A stretch of 32,995 nucleotides of DNA from Saprospiraceae bacterium. Its GTDB lineage: Bacteria > Bacteroidota > Bacteroidia > Chitinophagales > Saprospiraceae. The notes below the pieces were generated by a model. The model was not told where the DNA came from and made no database searches. It saw nothing but the letters and a program-made list of their open reading frames with translations. Of the stretch, positions 1 through 9,725 are shown piece by piece (positions within the stretch are counted from its first letter, which is position 1; every line of letters begins with the position of its first letter). Location of the stretch: positions 1-32,995 of the forward strand of contig JADJWN010000020.1 in assembly GCA_016716335.1 (NCBI GenBank), in the 5' to 3' direction. The translations under genes were made by a program, and so were the position numbers.

Positions 1-2325
1 TTTTCAGAAATCTGGCCATTGAAGATTACCTGTACAGATACCGTCCCGGACAATATGACCTGCAAATACTTAAAGAAGCTCTGCCTCTTGCACCTAACTC
101 CTATTATAAATCGATTGTGCTGAACAGACTCGGGCGATATTTTATGAAAATCCGCTTCGTCCTGGACTCTGCCTGGCACTATTATCAGGATTCCTGGAGT
201 CTAAGAAATAGTTACTACACCATTATTGATGCATCGACATTAAACGCATTATCAGAACTGTGCACATACAAGCGGAAAAACCTGCTGGCCATTGCCTATG
301 CCAACAGAATGGCAGATTTTGACCAGTATTATCATTTGCCTGACAGTAAAACCCAATGCATGGCTTATACCAACCGGGCATTTATGCTATTCAGGGAGGG
401 AGAAATGGATGGATCTCTGCAAGATCTGGAACTGGCCTTGCAGAAGGCAGATAGTACCCAAAGTGTAGATGCCCATCAGGAATTATATAAAACTGCAATA
501 ATCCTTAACATGATAAATAATGACATGGACAAGGTAAATTATTTCATGCAGAAACTCCAGACATCTATAGAACGCTCCGGCGAGGACTATATCAATATCC
601 ACCGTCTGACCGGCAGACTGGCTGCTGAAGCAGGACAAACAGAGGAGGCTATCGTTAAGCTGAGGATAGCACTGCAAACTGAGCTGGAATCAGGATATGA
701 CAGACTACCGGTAGTCAGCAATCTGTGCCACTATTTATCTGCGATGTATCTGGACAAAAGGCTGTATCAGGAGGCACTGGATATGATGGCAATCAGCAGA
801 AACATTAATACCCGCTTTGATTGGGAAAACTTCATCTACTTTCTGAAAAAAGAAAAAGATTACACCTTTGTGACTGCCCAGACTTGTGCAGAAATTTTCT
901 TCAAAAAATACAAGGATACAGGACAAATCCAAAATCTGTTTTCAGCTGAAAAACTGATAGCTGTAATTGACAGCCTCACGCCTGCCCAATGGAATGCAGG
1001 AGAAGAAAGTGCCATCCTGCAGTTTTATATGGAAAGCGGAGAAGATTTTTACGATCTGGCCATAGAGGTATATTATGAACTGTATCAGAAGACCAAAGAC
1101 AATCGCTGGCAAAATCTCTTTTTTGCTTTTGTGAAAAAAAATAAAAACAGCCTGATGGTGAGAGATTACCTACTCGCAGGCAGATATGCCTCCATTCCTG
1201 AAAAATGGATAGAGGAAGAACGCAGACTGAAATCAATATTGAAAGAATCTTTGGTCAAAGGGCTGAGGAATAATAAACAGTCCGTTTACGCCATTGAGAA
1301 CTACGAACAGCTGGAAAACCGACTCGCTAAAGAATACCCGGCCTATCTCGACAATCCTCTCCTGACAGATGATGTGTCGGCAGCCGAAATTCAGGGGAAA
1401 TTATCCTCCGATCAGTGTATACTCCATTTTAATGAAACAAATAATGACCTATATGCAGGAATAGTCACAAACAAAAACCTGCATATGTACAAAGTACCAT
1501 TGACTCCCATCCTGACAAAACAAATGGACACCATCAGACAGGTTTATGCAGGAAAATTGTGGATGCAACCCGATTGGGCAGACAGTTTGTCTTATCATGT
1601 TTTTACCCGTCTTTTTGATGCCTATACCCAGAAAATGCTGACCCGGCAATGGATTGTGATACCGGATGGTTATTTGTTCAGATTTCCGTTGGCGGGATTG
1701 GTGTACAGCAGAGATATATTGGGCAGCAAGCGCTTATTGGACGATTACCTGATTACCTATGCACCGGCGGTGAGGATCATGAAGGCAGCGGGGATGGTAG
1801 AAAATTTTAGAGATGATCAGGTAGCTTTTTTGCATTTTCAGACAAAGAGACCATTTTGAAACAAAATCCACAGAAATGCCGGAGTTGCCCGGCACACTGC
1901 AGGAAGCTGAAAAAATCCGGAAATACTATCCGAAAGCCAGGATATATACCGGCAGAAATGCCACACGGGCCAACTTTTTCAAAATATACAGAGACAGCAC
2001 CATACGATATATACATTTGGCCGTACATGGCCTTGCCAACAGCAGCATCAGGGATGATGTAAAGCTGTATTTCCGTACAGCTTCTGGAGGTATAGACAGT
2101 CTCTATGGGTATGAACTGCTCTCTGTACGCAGCAGGGTACAGAAAGTGGTACTCTCTGCCTGCCAGAGCGGATTGGGAATATATCAGAAAGGGGAGGGCA
2201 CATACTCCCTCCCCCGGTATTTTATAATCAATGGTGCCACCGATGTCAGTGCCTCGCTCTGGGATCTGGAGGACCGTTTTGATCCTATGAAGTCCAACAT
2301 TGGGATAATCCGATGGGGTTGGTAA
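1..2325 (+). CDS. TPR-CHAT domain protein, 5' end outside window, frameshifted
   Basis: The reading frame is open from position 3, so the gene begins upstream; the GTG at 117 is only the first in-window start. The first ~480 residues are helical and TPR-like (paired-helix stretches such as AYANRMADFDQYY and RLAAEAGQTEEAIVKL). A CHAT caspase-like peptidase domain follows, with VIPDGYLFRFPLAGL, the putative catalytic His in HLAVHGLAN (codon 2026-2028) and Cys in LSACQSG (codon 2161-2163). The frame breaks twice. Adding one T in the T-run 1826-1831 and one in 1854-1857 restores a continuous frame that reads VAFFAFSDKETIFETK and then MPELPGT. The C-terminus is odd: after SLWDLEDR the domain ends within about 15 residues, so roughly 40 residues usual for CHAT are missing. 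CHAT proteins are peptidases or scaffolds; the substrate here is unknown. No gasdermin or other obvious CHAT partner is adjacent. Confidence 0.8.
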
Positions 2326-2335
2326 AAGCCAATCT

Positions 2336-3097
2336 CTAATTCATTTCATTGCAAGTGAAGATTCTATTACCTTCAGACGAAAAAACTACCAAACTCTTCA
2401 CAACCTTATCTCCCACTTTAAATGTATCTATACCAAGTTCATAATTGGGATTGCCCCTTGTTGTTGAATCTAAAGAATTGAAATCAGTATTACTTATTTT
2501 AAAGCAATAACATTTCAAAAACTCCGCAATATCATGTTTGTCTCCCAATTCTTTATGAATTACAGTAGGAAGTGGAAGAAACTTAAATTGATTATCAGAA
2601 GAATTTAAATGTAAAATAGCATTTTCTGTGTACAATAATTTAGGTATACAGCCAAAATCACCTCTGAGAGCCAAATTTTCTTTAACACATACTTCATTAA
2701 TTGTGTTGTTATTGAGTGTTGGATTAATTGAAACTAATATAGATAAATTATTAGGAAAAAATGTCTCACAATTTTGATAGTAATTGTTCCCCCTTACAAA
2801 CTTATATACGCTGTATTCAAAGTTTGGATTATTCTGATTGGCTATTATTTGACTATCCAAGTCGGAACCTATGATAAATGCATACTCAACACCCTCTGAC
2901 TTTAATCTTCCGGTTAGTGAATTCGGCGAACGCTGAATGTCTGTAAATTTCATTTTGTAGTACTTATAGCAATGTTTGTGAAGTAAATTGCTTGGTTTAT
3001 CATGATCATGAGGATCCGGGGTGGGCTTTGGGCCATTTTTACAGGTAGAACTCAGAAAAATAAAAGATAAAAGTAAAAGCATTCCAATGTTTTTCAT
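2336..3097 (-). CDS. Hypothetical lipoprotein
   Basis: This encodes 253 residues. It starts with a hydrophobic signal (MKNIGMLLLLSFIFLSSTC) ending in a Bacteroidota-type lipobox with Cys19, so lipid anchoring after SPII cleavage is likely. A Pro/His/Asp-rich linker (PKPTPDPHDHDKP) follows. The rest is a Cys- and Asn-containing soluble domain that I do not recognise. The gene is convergent with the CHAT gene, with only 10 bp between the stops. Its base composition is more AT-rich than the neighbouring housekeeping genes, which is compatible with an accessory gene. No function is proposed. Confidence 0.7.
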   Translation of the reverse strand: MKNIGMLLLLSFIFLSSTCKNGPKPTPDPHDHDKPSNLLHKHCYKYYKMKFTDIQRSPNSLTGRLKSEGVEYAFIIGSDLDSQIIANQNNPNFEYSVYKFVRGNNYYQNCETFFPNNLSILVSINPTLNNNTINEVCVKENLALRGDFGCIPKLLYTENAILHLNSSDNQFKFLPLPTVIHKELGDKHDIAEFLKCYCFKISNTDFNSLDSTTRGNPNYELGIDTFKVGDKVVKSLVVFSSEGNRIFTCNEMN

Positions 3098-3529
3098 GTT
3101 GTTTTGATTTTAAAGGTGATAAAAAATGTTAAAGCTGTTCCAAAAATAAAAAGCCTAAAATATAACAAATCTGGTATCTGTACAACCCGAGCCATACATC
3201 TTAATGCAAAATTTACCATAAAACCGCATTTATTCAGCATTGCTTGCTTGTATCCACTTTTACTGCTGATTCATATCATAATAACCTATAATCCTCTGAA
3301 AAGTATCCGTATAATATGATGCTTTTCTGCAAAGGTAACCCAAGCAATGCTGACTTTTTTCATTGCCTGCTTCTGCCTTTTTGTCTTTGAAATCCGGGGA
3401 GTCACTGACAAAATTTACATCATGATGGCATTTTTTGGGTTGGAATGAAATTTGAAAAGTACATTTACTGCTTTAAGCAGTCCTGCCTGAATTAAGGCAG
3501 GTACAAGCTTTATAAATTAAAAGAACCTT
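3098..3529. other. Intergenic region between divergent lipoprotein gene and lon
   Basis: About 430 bp without a credible gene. The 71-codon frame at 3104-3319 is lysine/isoleucine-rich and has no recognisable features. The right end holds a candidate lon promoter and two dyads, listed separately. Confidence 0.5.
3440..3501 (+). promoter_or_regulatory. Candidate lon promoter and two leader dyads
   Basis: TTG at 3440-3442, a 17-nt spacer and TACATTTA at 3460-3467 approximate the Bacteroidota TTG/TAnnTTTG promoter, with the final G replaced by A. Directly downstream lie a palindrome CTGCTTTAAGCAG (3468-3480) and a hairpin with 7-bp arms CCTGCCT/AGGCAGG and a 6-nt loop (3482-3501), ending 28 nt before the lon ATG. 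The dyads could be an operator or a leader hairpin. The promoter match is imperfect. Confidence 0.4.
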
Positions 3530-5940
3530 ATGTTTGACAATATATTCAGAATGGACGATATGCGGGAAGATGCGGAGGCAATACCTTTGTTTTCCATTGG
3601 AGATGACGAACTGCAGTTTGACGACCGATATCAGGAGATTATGCCTGTACTGGCGTTGAAAAATACCGTGCTTTTTCCGGGGGTAGTCATACCAATCACC
3701 GTAGGTCGTGAAAAATCCATCAAAGCATTGCAGAAAGCTGACAAGGGCGATAAATTCATCGGAGTACTGACCCAGAAAGATGTAAATAATGAAGAACCGG
3801 GACCTGAAGACCTCCATGCAGTAGGATCAGTAGCCCGAATCATGAAAATACTCAAAATGCCGGATGGCAGCACTACCGCAATACTGCAGGGAAGGAAAAG
3901 GTTCCGTCCAGCTTTTTTTACTCAGAATGAAAAAATACTGGAAGCCGGTATAGATATCATAGAAGATACCCTACCTGCCAACAATATGGAATTTAATGCC
4001 ATGATTTCTGCTATCAGGGATTATGCCAAAAAAATCATAGACCTGTCGCCTCAGATACCTCCTGAGGCCAACATGATGCTGCAGAATATCCGCAACAATG
4101 CATTTCTGCTCAATTTTATCGCTTCCAATATGAATATATGAGTGGATAAAAGCAGGAATTGCTCGAAATAGATGACTACGTACAAAAGGCGGATGAAATC
4201 ATCAAGCTGATGCACAGCGAGTTTCAACTGCTACAGCTCAAAAGTGACATTGAATCCAAAGTAAGGGGCGACCTTGAAAAACAGCAAAAGGAGTACTTTC
4301 TCAATCAGCAGCTCAAAACCATACAGGAAGAACTGGGTGGCAACCCCCAGGAGGAAGAACTCAATAAACTGGTAAAACAAGCAGAAACGAAAAAATGGCC
4401 CAAAGAAGTCCGGGAAATCTTTGATAAAGAGATTGCCAAAGCCCGAAGGGTCAATCCGCAAATCGCCGAATATTCCGTATCACTCAATTATCTGGAGCTG
4501 ATGCTGGAGCTGCCGTGGGATGAGGTGACTAAGGACAACTTTAATCTGAAAAAGGTAAAAAAAGTGCTGGATGATGATCACTATGGTCTGGAAGATGTGA
4601 AAAACAGAATCATGGAGCATCTCGCCGTACTCAAGCTCAAGGGAGATATGAAGGCTCCGATACTTTGTCTTGTGGGTCCTCCGGGCGTAGGTAAAACCAG
4701 TCTGGGCAAATCCATCGCCACTGCCTTAGGCAGAAAATTTGTCCGGATGTCATTGGGAGGCCTGCATGACGAAAGCGAAATCAGAGGACACCGCCGCACC
4801 TATATCGGGGCTATGCCGGGCAGGATACTGCAGTCTCTGCGCAAAGCCAAATCTTCCAATCCTGTATTCATACTGGACGAAATAGACAAATTGGGCAAGG
4901 ATTTCAGAGGGGACCCGTCTTCGGCTCTGCTGGAAGTATTGGATCCGGAGCAAAACTCCACATTCCACGACAACTACCTGGATATAGATTATGACCTGTC
5001 CAAAGTCCTCTTCATTGCCACGGCGAATTCTTTGTCAACAATACAGCCCGCCTTGCTGGACAGGATGGAAATCATAGAGATCAGCGGCTATTCGACCGAA
5101 GAAAAAACCGAAATCGCCAAAAGACACCTGGTGCCCAAACAAGCTGCCGAACATGGTCTTAAGTCTAAACAGGTGACTGTGCCGGTCTCTGTCCTGCAAT
5201 ATATCATCAGTGCCTACACCCGGGAGTCGGGGGTCAGATCACTGGACAGAGCTCTGGGAGGCGTGATGCGCAATGTGGCCAAGCGCATAGCGATGGAAGA
5301 AGCATTTGACGGAAAAGTGACCGAAAAAATAGTCAGAGAGGCATTAGGACCCGAAAAGTTTGACAACGAAAGCTATGTGCAGTCAGACATCCCGGGAGTA
5401 GCCGTAGGTCTGGCATGGACCAAGGTAGGCGGAGATATCCTGTTTATAGAAGCAAGTACCAGCAAAGGTAAAGGTAAACTCGTGCTCACCGGCAATCTCG
5501 GGGACGTGATGAAAGAATCTGCTTCTACGGCCCTGAGCTACATCAAAGCCCACAGCGAATCATTGGGTATTGATCCGGAGTTGTTTGAAAATACTGACAT
5601 ACACATACATGTACCCGAAGGTGCCATCCCCAAAGACGGTCCGAGCGCTGGTATCACCATGCTGACCGCACTGACCTCTGCGCTCAAGAAAAAACCGGTA
5701 AAACCCTATCTGGCTATGACCGGTGAAATCACCCTGAGAGGTAAGGTACTACCGGTAGGAGGGATTAAGGAAAAAATTCTGGCTGCCAAAAGGTCAGGAA
5801 TCAAAGAAATTATACTCTGCGAAGAAAACAGAAAAAATGTAGAGCAGATTCCTGCTGAATATATCAAAGGACTGGAATTCATCTATGTGACAAAAATGGA
5901 ACAGGTAGTGGAGCATGCCCTTGGATTTCTGATTTTCTGA
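3530..5940 (+). CDS. lon: ATP-dependent Lon protease, frameshifted
   Basis: Cytoplasmic AAA+ serine protease that degrades misfolded and regulatory proteins. The first frame (3530-4141) is the LonN substrate-binding domain, with IMPVLALKNTVLFPGVVIPI. The second (from about 4159) carries the coiled coil, Walker A GPPGVGKT, Walker B VFILDEIDK, sensor LFIATAN and the protease domain with catalytic Ser in DGPSAGIT and Lys in GGIKEKILAAKRSG. Joined, it is about 800 residues, the usual Lon length. The break at 4139-4151 combines an in-frame TGA and a frameshift. One extra A in the run 4148-4151 makes VDKKQELLEIDDY follow, but the TGA then still replaces one residue. A consensus error is likelier than a truly split enzyme because every catalytic motif is intact. 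The ATG at 3530 is a normal Lon start. Confidence 0.93.
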
Positions 5941-6036
5941 CCGGTCGTTAAAACTGTGTTAAAAGCAGCTTTTCAAAGGTAGTTGGAGTATATCAGGCGT
6001 TTTTAGTGGTGAAAAATGCAAATATTACAATATCTT

Positions 6037-6044
6037 TACCTTTG
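6037..6044 (+). promoter_or_regulatory. Candidate -7 element (TACCTTTG)
   Basis: TACCTTTG fits the Bacteroidota TAnnTTTG box exactly, but no good TTG lies about 20 nt upstream. It ends 6 nt before the ATG at 6050, so transcription would begin at or after that codon. This favours the Met at 6062 or leaderless translation. Confidence 0.4.
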
Positions 6045-6049
6045 TTAAG

Positions 6050-6718
6050 ATGAATGCATGTATGAAATATATCCTTGCAATTGCACTGTCCCTTATATTT
6101 TTCGCCACCCTGACAGCTCAGCGCATTAAAGATGATCAGGTGAAGGTCATAGAGTTTTCAGGCATGGTCTTTACAGAAGGTGAAGATGGAAGTCCTGTGC
6201 CTCTACCCTATACCAATGTGTCGGTACTTGGTACCAGCAGGGGTACTGCTACGGACATTGACGGATTCTTTTCATTCGTGGCTCTGGCCGGCGAAACAGT
6301 CGTTTTTTCAAGGATAGGATATAAGACCGTAAATATCAAAATCCCGGATACGCTGCAGTCCCATCAATACAAGTGGATACAGATCATGACAGAAGACAAT
6401 TACCTTCTGCCGGAAGCTGTGATTTTCCCCTGGCCAAGCCGTGATCACTTCAAGCAGGAATTTCTGGCTATCGATATATCCAATGAACTGAGAGAAAAAG
6501 CCCGTGAAAATCTGGCGGAAGAAGTATTGTCCGAAATGCGCTACACCGTACCAGCAGATGGTCGGGAAACCACCAGTCTTGTACTCCGGCAACAGGCAAA
6601 TGAATACGTCTATACCGGTCAGATCAGGCCACAGAATATATTCAATCCCTTAGCCTGGAAAAAATTCATTGAAGCCTGGAAACGGGGAGATTTCAAATCC
6701 AAGGAAAAGAAAAACTGA
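6050..6718 (+). CDS. Secreted carboxypeptidase-regulatory-like domain protein
   Basis: This encodes 222 residues. A signal peptide (MKYILAIALSLIFFATLTAQ) begins at the second Met, 6062, which may be the true start. The mature part opens with a CarboxypepD_reg-like beta-sandwich, seen as FSGMVFTEGEDGSPVPLPYTN, then VSVLGTSRGTATDIDGFFSF and RIGYKTVNIKIPD. This is the domain found at the N-terminus of SusC-type receptors and in small standalone proteins. The C-terminal ~100 residues are charged and helical, and end FKSKEKKN. No TonB plug or barrel follows, so this is the standalone form, probably periplasmic or outer-membrane associated. Its partner is unknown. Confidence 0.75.
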   Translation: MNACMKYILAIALSLIFFATLTAQRIKDDQVKVIEFSGMVFTEGEDGSPVPLPYTNVSVLGTSRGTATDIDGFFSFVALAGETVVFSRIGYKTVNIKIPDTLQSHQYKWIQIMTEDNYLLPEAVIFPWPSRDHFKQEFLAIDISNELREKARENLAEEVLSEMRYTVPADGRETTSLVLRQQANEYVYTGQIRPQNIFNPLAWKKFIEAWKRGDFKSKEKKN

Positions 6719-6792
6719 ACAGAACTTTGTCTGCTTTATTGCCTTACAGTGAATAGTTTCAAAAATTAATTCACCAATAATTATCAAACGGG

Positions 6793-6825
6793 TTGTTTTA
6801 AATCAGCCATGAGACAGTAAATTTG
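6793..6825 (+). promoter_or_regulatory. Candidate metF promoter
   Basis: TTG (6793-6795), a 22-nt spacer and an exact TAAATTTG (6818-6825) match the Bacteroidota promoter. Transcription would start about 6832, leaving a leader of roughly 14 nt before the ATG at 6846. Such a short leader leaves no room for a SAM riboswitch, and I see none in 6719-6845. Confidence 0.55.
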
Positions 6826-6845
6826 CGAAGCTATTATTCAGCATT

Positions 6846-7800
6846 ATGAAAGTTACGGATTATTTTATTGAGGCGGGAGACAAGACCCTTGTATCTTTTG
6901 AGGTATTACCTCCATTGAAAGGCGGGAGTATGTCAGATATATTCCGTACACTGGATCCTCTGATGGAGTTCAAACCTCCGTTCATAGATGTTACCTATCA
7001 TAGGGAGGAATATGTATATAACAAACAACCCTCCGGATATTATGAGAAGGCTTCCATCCGTAAAAGGCCCGGCACCGTAGGCATCTGCGCTTCTATCATG
7101 CACCGGTACGGAATTGATGCGGTGCCCCATCTGATATGCGGCGGATTTTCAGTGGAAGAGACAGAAAATGCATTGATTGATCTGCATTTTCTGGGCATCA
7201 ACAATGTGCTGGCCCTGCGGGGAGATGCACGAAGGTTTGAGGATAAATTCGTACCAGAACCCAACGGACACAAGCATGCGGTGGATCTTGTCAGACAAAT
7301 CTCAAATATGAATAACGGGATATATGCAGACAGCAATGTTTCAAACGGTGCAGGTACTGACTTTTGCATAGGTGTGGCCGGATATCCTGAAAAACATTTC
7401 GAAGCGCCGAGTATAGCCACAGATATACTGTTTCTGAAAGAAAAAATTGAGGCAGGAGCCAGCTATGTAGTCACGCAGATGTTTTTTTGACAATCAGAAA
7501 TTTTTTGAATTCAGAGATCTCTGTAAGTCTGAAGGTATCAATGTGCCCATAGTGCCCGGACTCAAGCCTCTTACTGCCAAATACCAGCTCAGTTCCATTC
7601 CCCGAAAATTTTATGTCAACTTTCCGGCGGACCTGGCTAAAGAAGCAATCCGCACAGAAGATAAAAACATCCGTCAGTTGGGTATAGAGTGGTGTATTCA
7701 TCAATGCAAAGAGCTCATCAAAGCCGGGGTGCCCTGCCTGCATTTTTACACCATGGGAGATACAGATACCACAGTACAGATTATAAAGGGGATACTTTAA
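6846..7800 (+). CDS. metF: Methylenetetrahydrofolate reductase, one frameshift
   Basis: FAD-dependent reduction of 5,10-methylene-THF to 5-methyl-THF, the methyl donor for methionine synthesis. The N-terminus has VSFEVLPPLKGGSM with the family Glu. The middle has IDVTYHREEY, then NNVLALRGDAR and AGASYVVTQMFF. The C-terminal part has VPIVPGLKPL and GVPCLHFYTMGDT, all typical of a TIM-barrel MTHFR of about 318 residues. The frame breaks in the T7 run 7482-7488. Removing one T gives TQMFFDNQKFFEF and a continuous frame to the TAA at 7798-7800. This is most likely a homopolymer consensus error. The last 20 bp overlap the 3' end of the convergent pxpC. Confidence 0.92.
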
Positions 7801-8644
7801 AGTTAATTTCTTCTCCCGGTCTCCTTTGGGCCAGTATGTCTATGCTTTCTTCTGTCAGCTGCATAATCCTGGGATATCCTCCGGTGGTCTGACAATGGCG
7901 CATCAGGATGATGATTTGGCCGTCCGGCAATAACTGCACCGTGCCCGGCAATACCGCTGAAGACAACAATTCTGTTTGCACAGTTTTTTCCAGTACCGGT
8001 CCTTTCATCCTGTAACCCACAGCATTGGCTTCGTGGGTGATCGTGAAGCTATAATGACCCAAAGTATGCTGAGCTTCCGGATGCAGCCAATTCCATTCCG
8101 GACCATGATAAACTTCGATGAAAGATGCTTTTTCAGTCCGGAAATCTGAATCGGTCGGTGTCTCTATACGGATACCGGATAAAGGCCGGAAATATATTCT
8201 GTCGTTCTTCCTGAGAGGCTGGAGATGGGTGCCGGGTAAAGGAGAGACACTCCCCATCACTTGGTCAAGCATTATTTCTGCTGCTATTCCTATATAAGAG
8301 CGGCATCCCTGCAGAAACCTGCCGTAGGTCAGCGTCTGTCCCGCCCTTACATGAAACGACTGGTGCAGAGCCACGGGATTTCCATTCAGCAAGACTTCAC
8401 ATTCTGCCCCTGAGATACAAAGTGTCACCTCAGCTTCGAAGCTGATCTCAGGACCGATCATGGTACATTCAAGTACCGGATGGTTGCCTGGCAATCCCAA
8501 TAATTCATTAACTCTGCGGTATGCACCCATATCCATAGCACCCCCGGCAGGTACACCCAGATGTCTGAAGCCCGGTCTTCCCGCATCCTGCCATACGGTG
8601 AATAATCCCGGTTTTATTATATCAAAGAATGCAGACGAATTCAT
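7781..8644 (-). CDS. pxpC: Biotin-dependent carboxyltransferase family / 5-oxoprolinase subunit C-like
   Basis: This 287-residue protein belongs to the PxpC (KipA, AHS2) family. Diagnostic segments are IIKPGLFTVWQDAGRPGF at the N-terminus, LGVPAGGAMDMGAYRRVNELLG, PVLECTMIGPEISFEA, HEANAVGYRMKGP and MRHCQTTGGYPRI near the end. In the canonical system PxpC works with PxpB and PxpA in ATP-dependent cleavage of 5-oxoproline. Neither partner is in the window, so this is an orphan copy or its partners are distant. It is translationally coupled to queG: the queG TGA and the pxpC ATG share ATGA at 8641-8644. Its 3' end overlaps metF by 20 bp on the opposite strand. Confidence 0.85.
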   Translation of the reverse strand: MNSSAFFDIIKPGLFTVWQDAGRPGFRHLGVPAGGAMDMGAYRRVNELLGLPGNHPVLECTMIGPEISFEAEVTLCISGAECEVLLNGNPVALHQSFHVRAGQTLTYGRFLQGCRSYIGIAAEIMLDQVMGSVSPLPGTHLQPLRKNDRIYFRPLSGIRIETPTDSDFRTEKASFIEVYHGPEWNWLHPEAQHTLGHYSFTITHEANAVGYRMKGPVLEKTVQTELLSSAVLPGTVQLLPDGQIIILMRHCQTTGGYPRIMQLTEESIDILAQRRPGEEINFKVSPL

Positions 8645-9570
8645 GACTGTAAAAATCTGATATTTCTTTTAAGCCCCTCATACCCCGTTCTTTTGACCGC
8701 ACTGGATTCAAAAAGTTCTTCAAAAAGATTCTCTGAAATTTCCTGCCATGCCTTTTTGTCCATTTGCATTAATGCTTCTTTGGGTTCAAATTGCGGTTCC
8801 TCGTGTGGCCTGGAAAAACGATTCCACGGACACACCTGCTGACAAACGTCACAGCCAAACATAAAATTTTCCATCTTGCCTTTGAAGAATTCAGGAATGT
8901 CATTTTTAAGCTCAATCGTAGCATAGGAAATACATTTGCTGCCATCCATCAGATAGCCATTTTCATCAATGGCATCCGTAGGGCAGGCATCTATACAACG
9001 GGTGCAGGTACCGCAGTAATCATCCATAGGTGTGTCGTATTCCATTTCATAATCCACTATGATTTCAGCCAAAAAAAACCATGACCCGTGCCTTGGATGA
9101 ATGAGCATGGTGTTTTTACCTATCCAGCCTACACCTGCACGTTTTGCCCAGTCTCTTTCCAACACAGGAGCCGAATCCACAAAATATCTTCCCTGAATGT
9201 TACCCACCTGATCAGACAGCCATTGGAAGAGCTTTTTAAGCTTTTTTTTGAGCACTTTGTGGTAATCTTTCCCATAGGCATACATGGATATTTTTGGTGC
9301 ATCAGCATCAACCTGCATTGCGGGATTGTAGTAGTTATATGCCAGCGAAATCACCGATCTGGCTCCCGGAACGAGCAAGGTCGGATCCACCCTTTTGTCG
9401 AAATGATTGGCCATGTATGACATTTCTCCATGATAATTCATTTTGAGCCACTGCTCCAATCTCAAAGCCTCTTCGCTCATATATTCCGCCCTGGCTACAC
9501 CCGCAAGTAAAAATCCCTCAGCCAGCGCCTTTTGTTTGAAGAGTCGGGTGATATAGGATTTATCTGCCAT
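8641..9570 (-). CDS. queG: Epoxyqueuosine reductase
   Basis: Last step of queuosine biosynthesis: cobalamin- and Fe-S-dependent reduction of epoxyqueuosine to queuosine in tRNA. The N-terminal half has HGEMSYMANHFDKRVDP, VPGARSVISLAYNYY and the DUF1730-type RYFVDSAPVLERDWAKRAG, followed by GWIGKNTMLIHPRHGSWFF. Two [4Fe-4S] motifs are intact, CGTCTRCIDACPT and CDVCQQVCPWN. The length of about 309 residues is normal for forms without the C-terminal HEAT repeats. I chose the Met at 9570 (MADKSYITRLF); an in-frame ATG at 9582 adds four residues. It is first of a two-gene unit with pxpC and divergent from the SDR gene. Confidence 0.92.
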   Translation of the reverse strand: MADKSYITRLFKQKALAEGFLLAGVARAEYMSEEALRLEQWLKMNYHGEMSYMANHFDKRVDPTLLVPGARSVISLAYNYYNPAMQVDADAPKISMYAYGKDYHKVLKKKLKKLFQWLSDQVGNIQGRYFVDSAPVLERDWAKRAGVGWIGKNTMLIHPRHGSWFFLAEIIVDYEMEYDTPMDDYCGTCTRCIDACPTDAIDENGYLMDGSKCISYATIELKNDIPEFFKGKMENFMFGCDVCQQVCPWNRFSRPHEEPQFEPKEALMQMDKKAWQEISENLFEELFESSAVKRTGYEGLKRNIRFLQS

Positions 9571-9725
9571 AATTTCCAGCATAAAATTAAGCGCAATAAT
9601 CAGAATTGTTTACCCGACAGGACAGATTAATCTGAATTTTTACAGGTCATGGCTTTACTTTTTTGCCAATGGTTTGTTTTATGTGAGTAAAATATCCGAT
9701 TCCGATCATTAAAAAACCCTGAAAT

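Noticed and set aside
1..2325. CHAT protein as part of a caspase-like defence system
   Set aside because: No gasdermin, effector, CRISPR or other defence gene is adjacent, and the domain looks C-terminally truncated.
3104..3319. 71-codon plus-strand frame
   Set aside because: Biased composition, no family features, and it lies in a divergent intergenic region.
6719..6845. SAM riboswitch before metF
   Set aside because: No conserved stem pattern, and the predicted leader is only about 14 nt.
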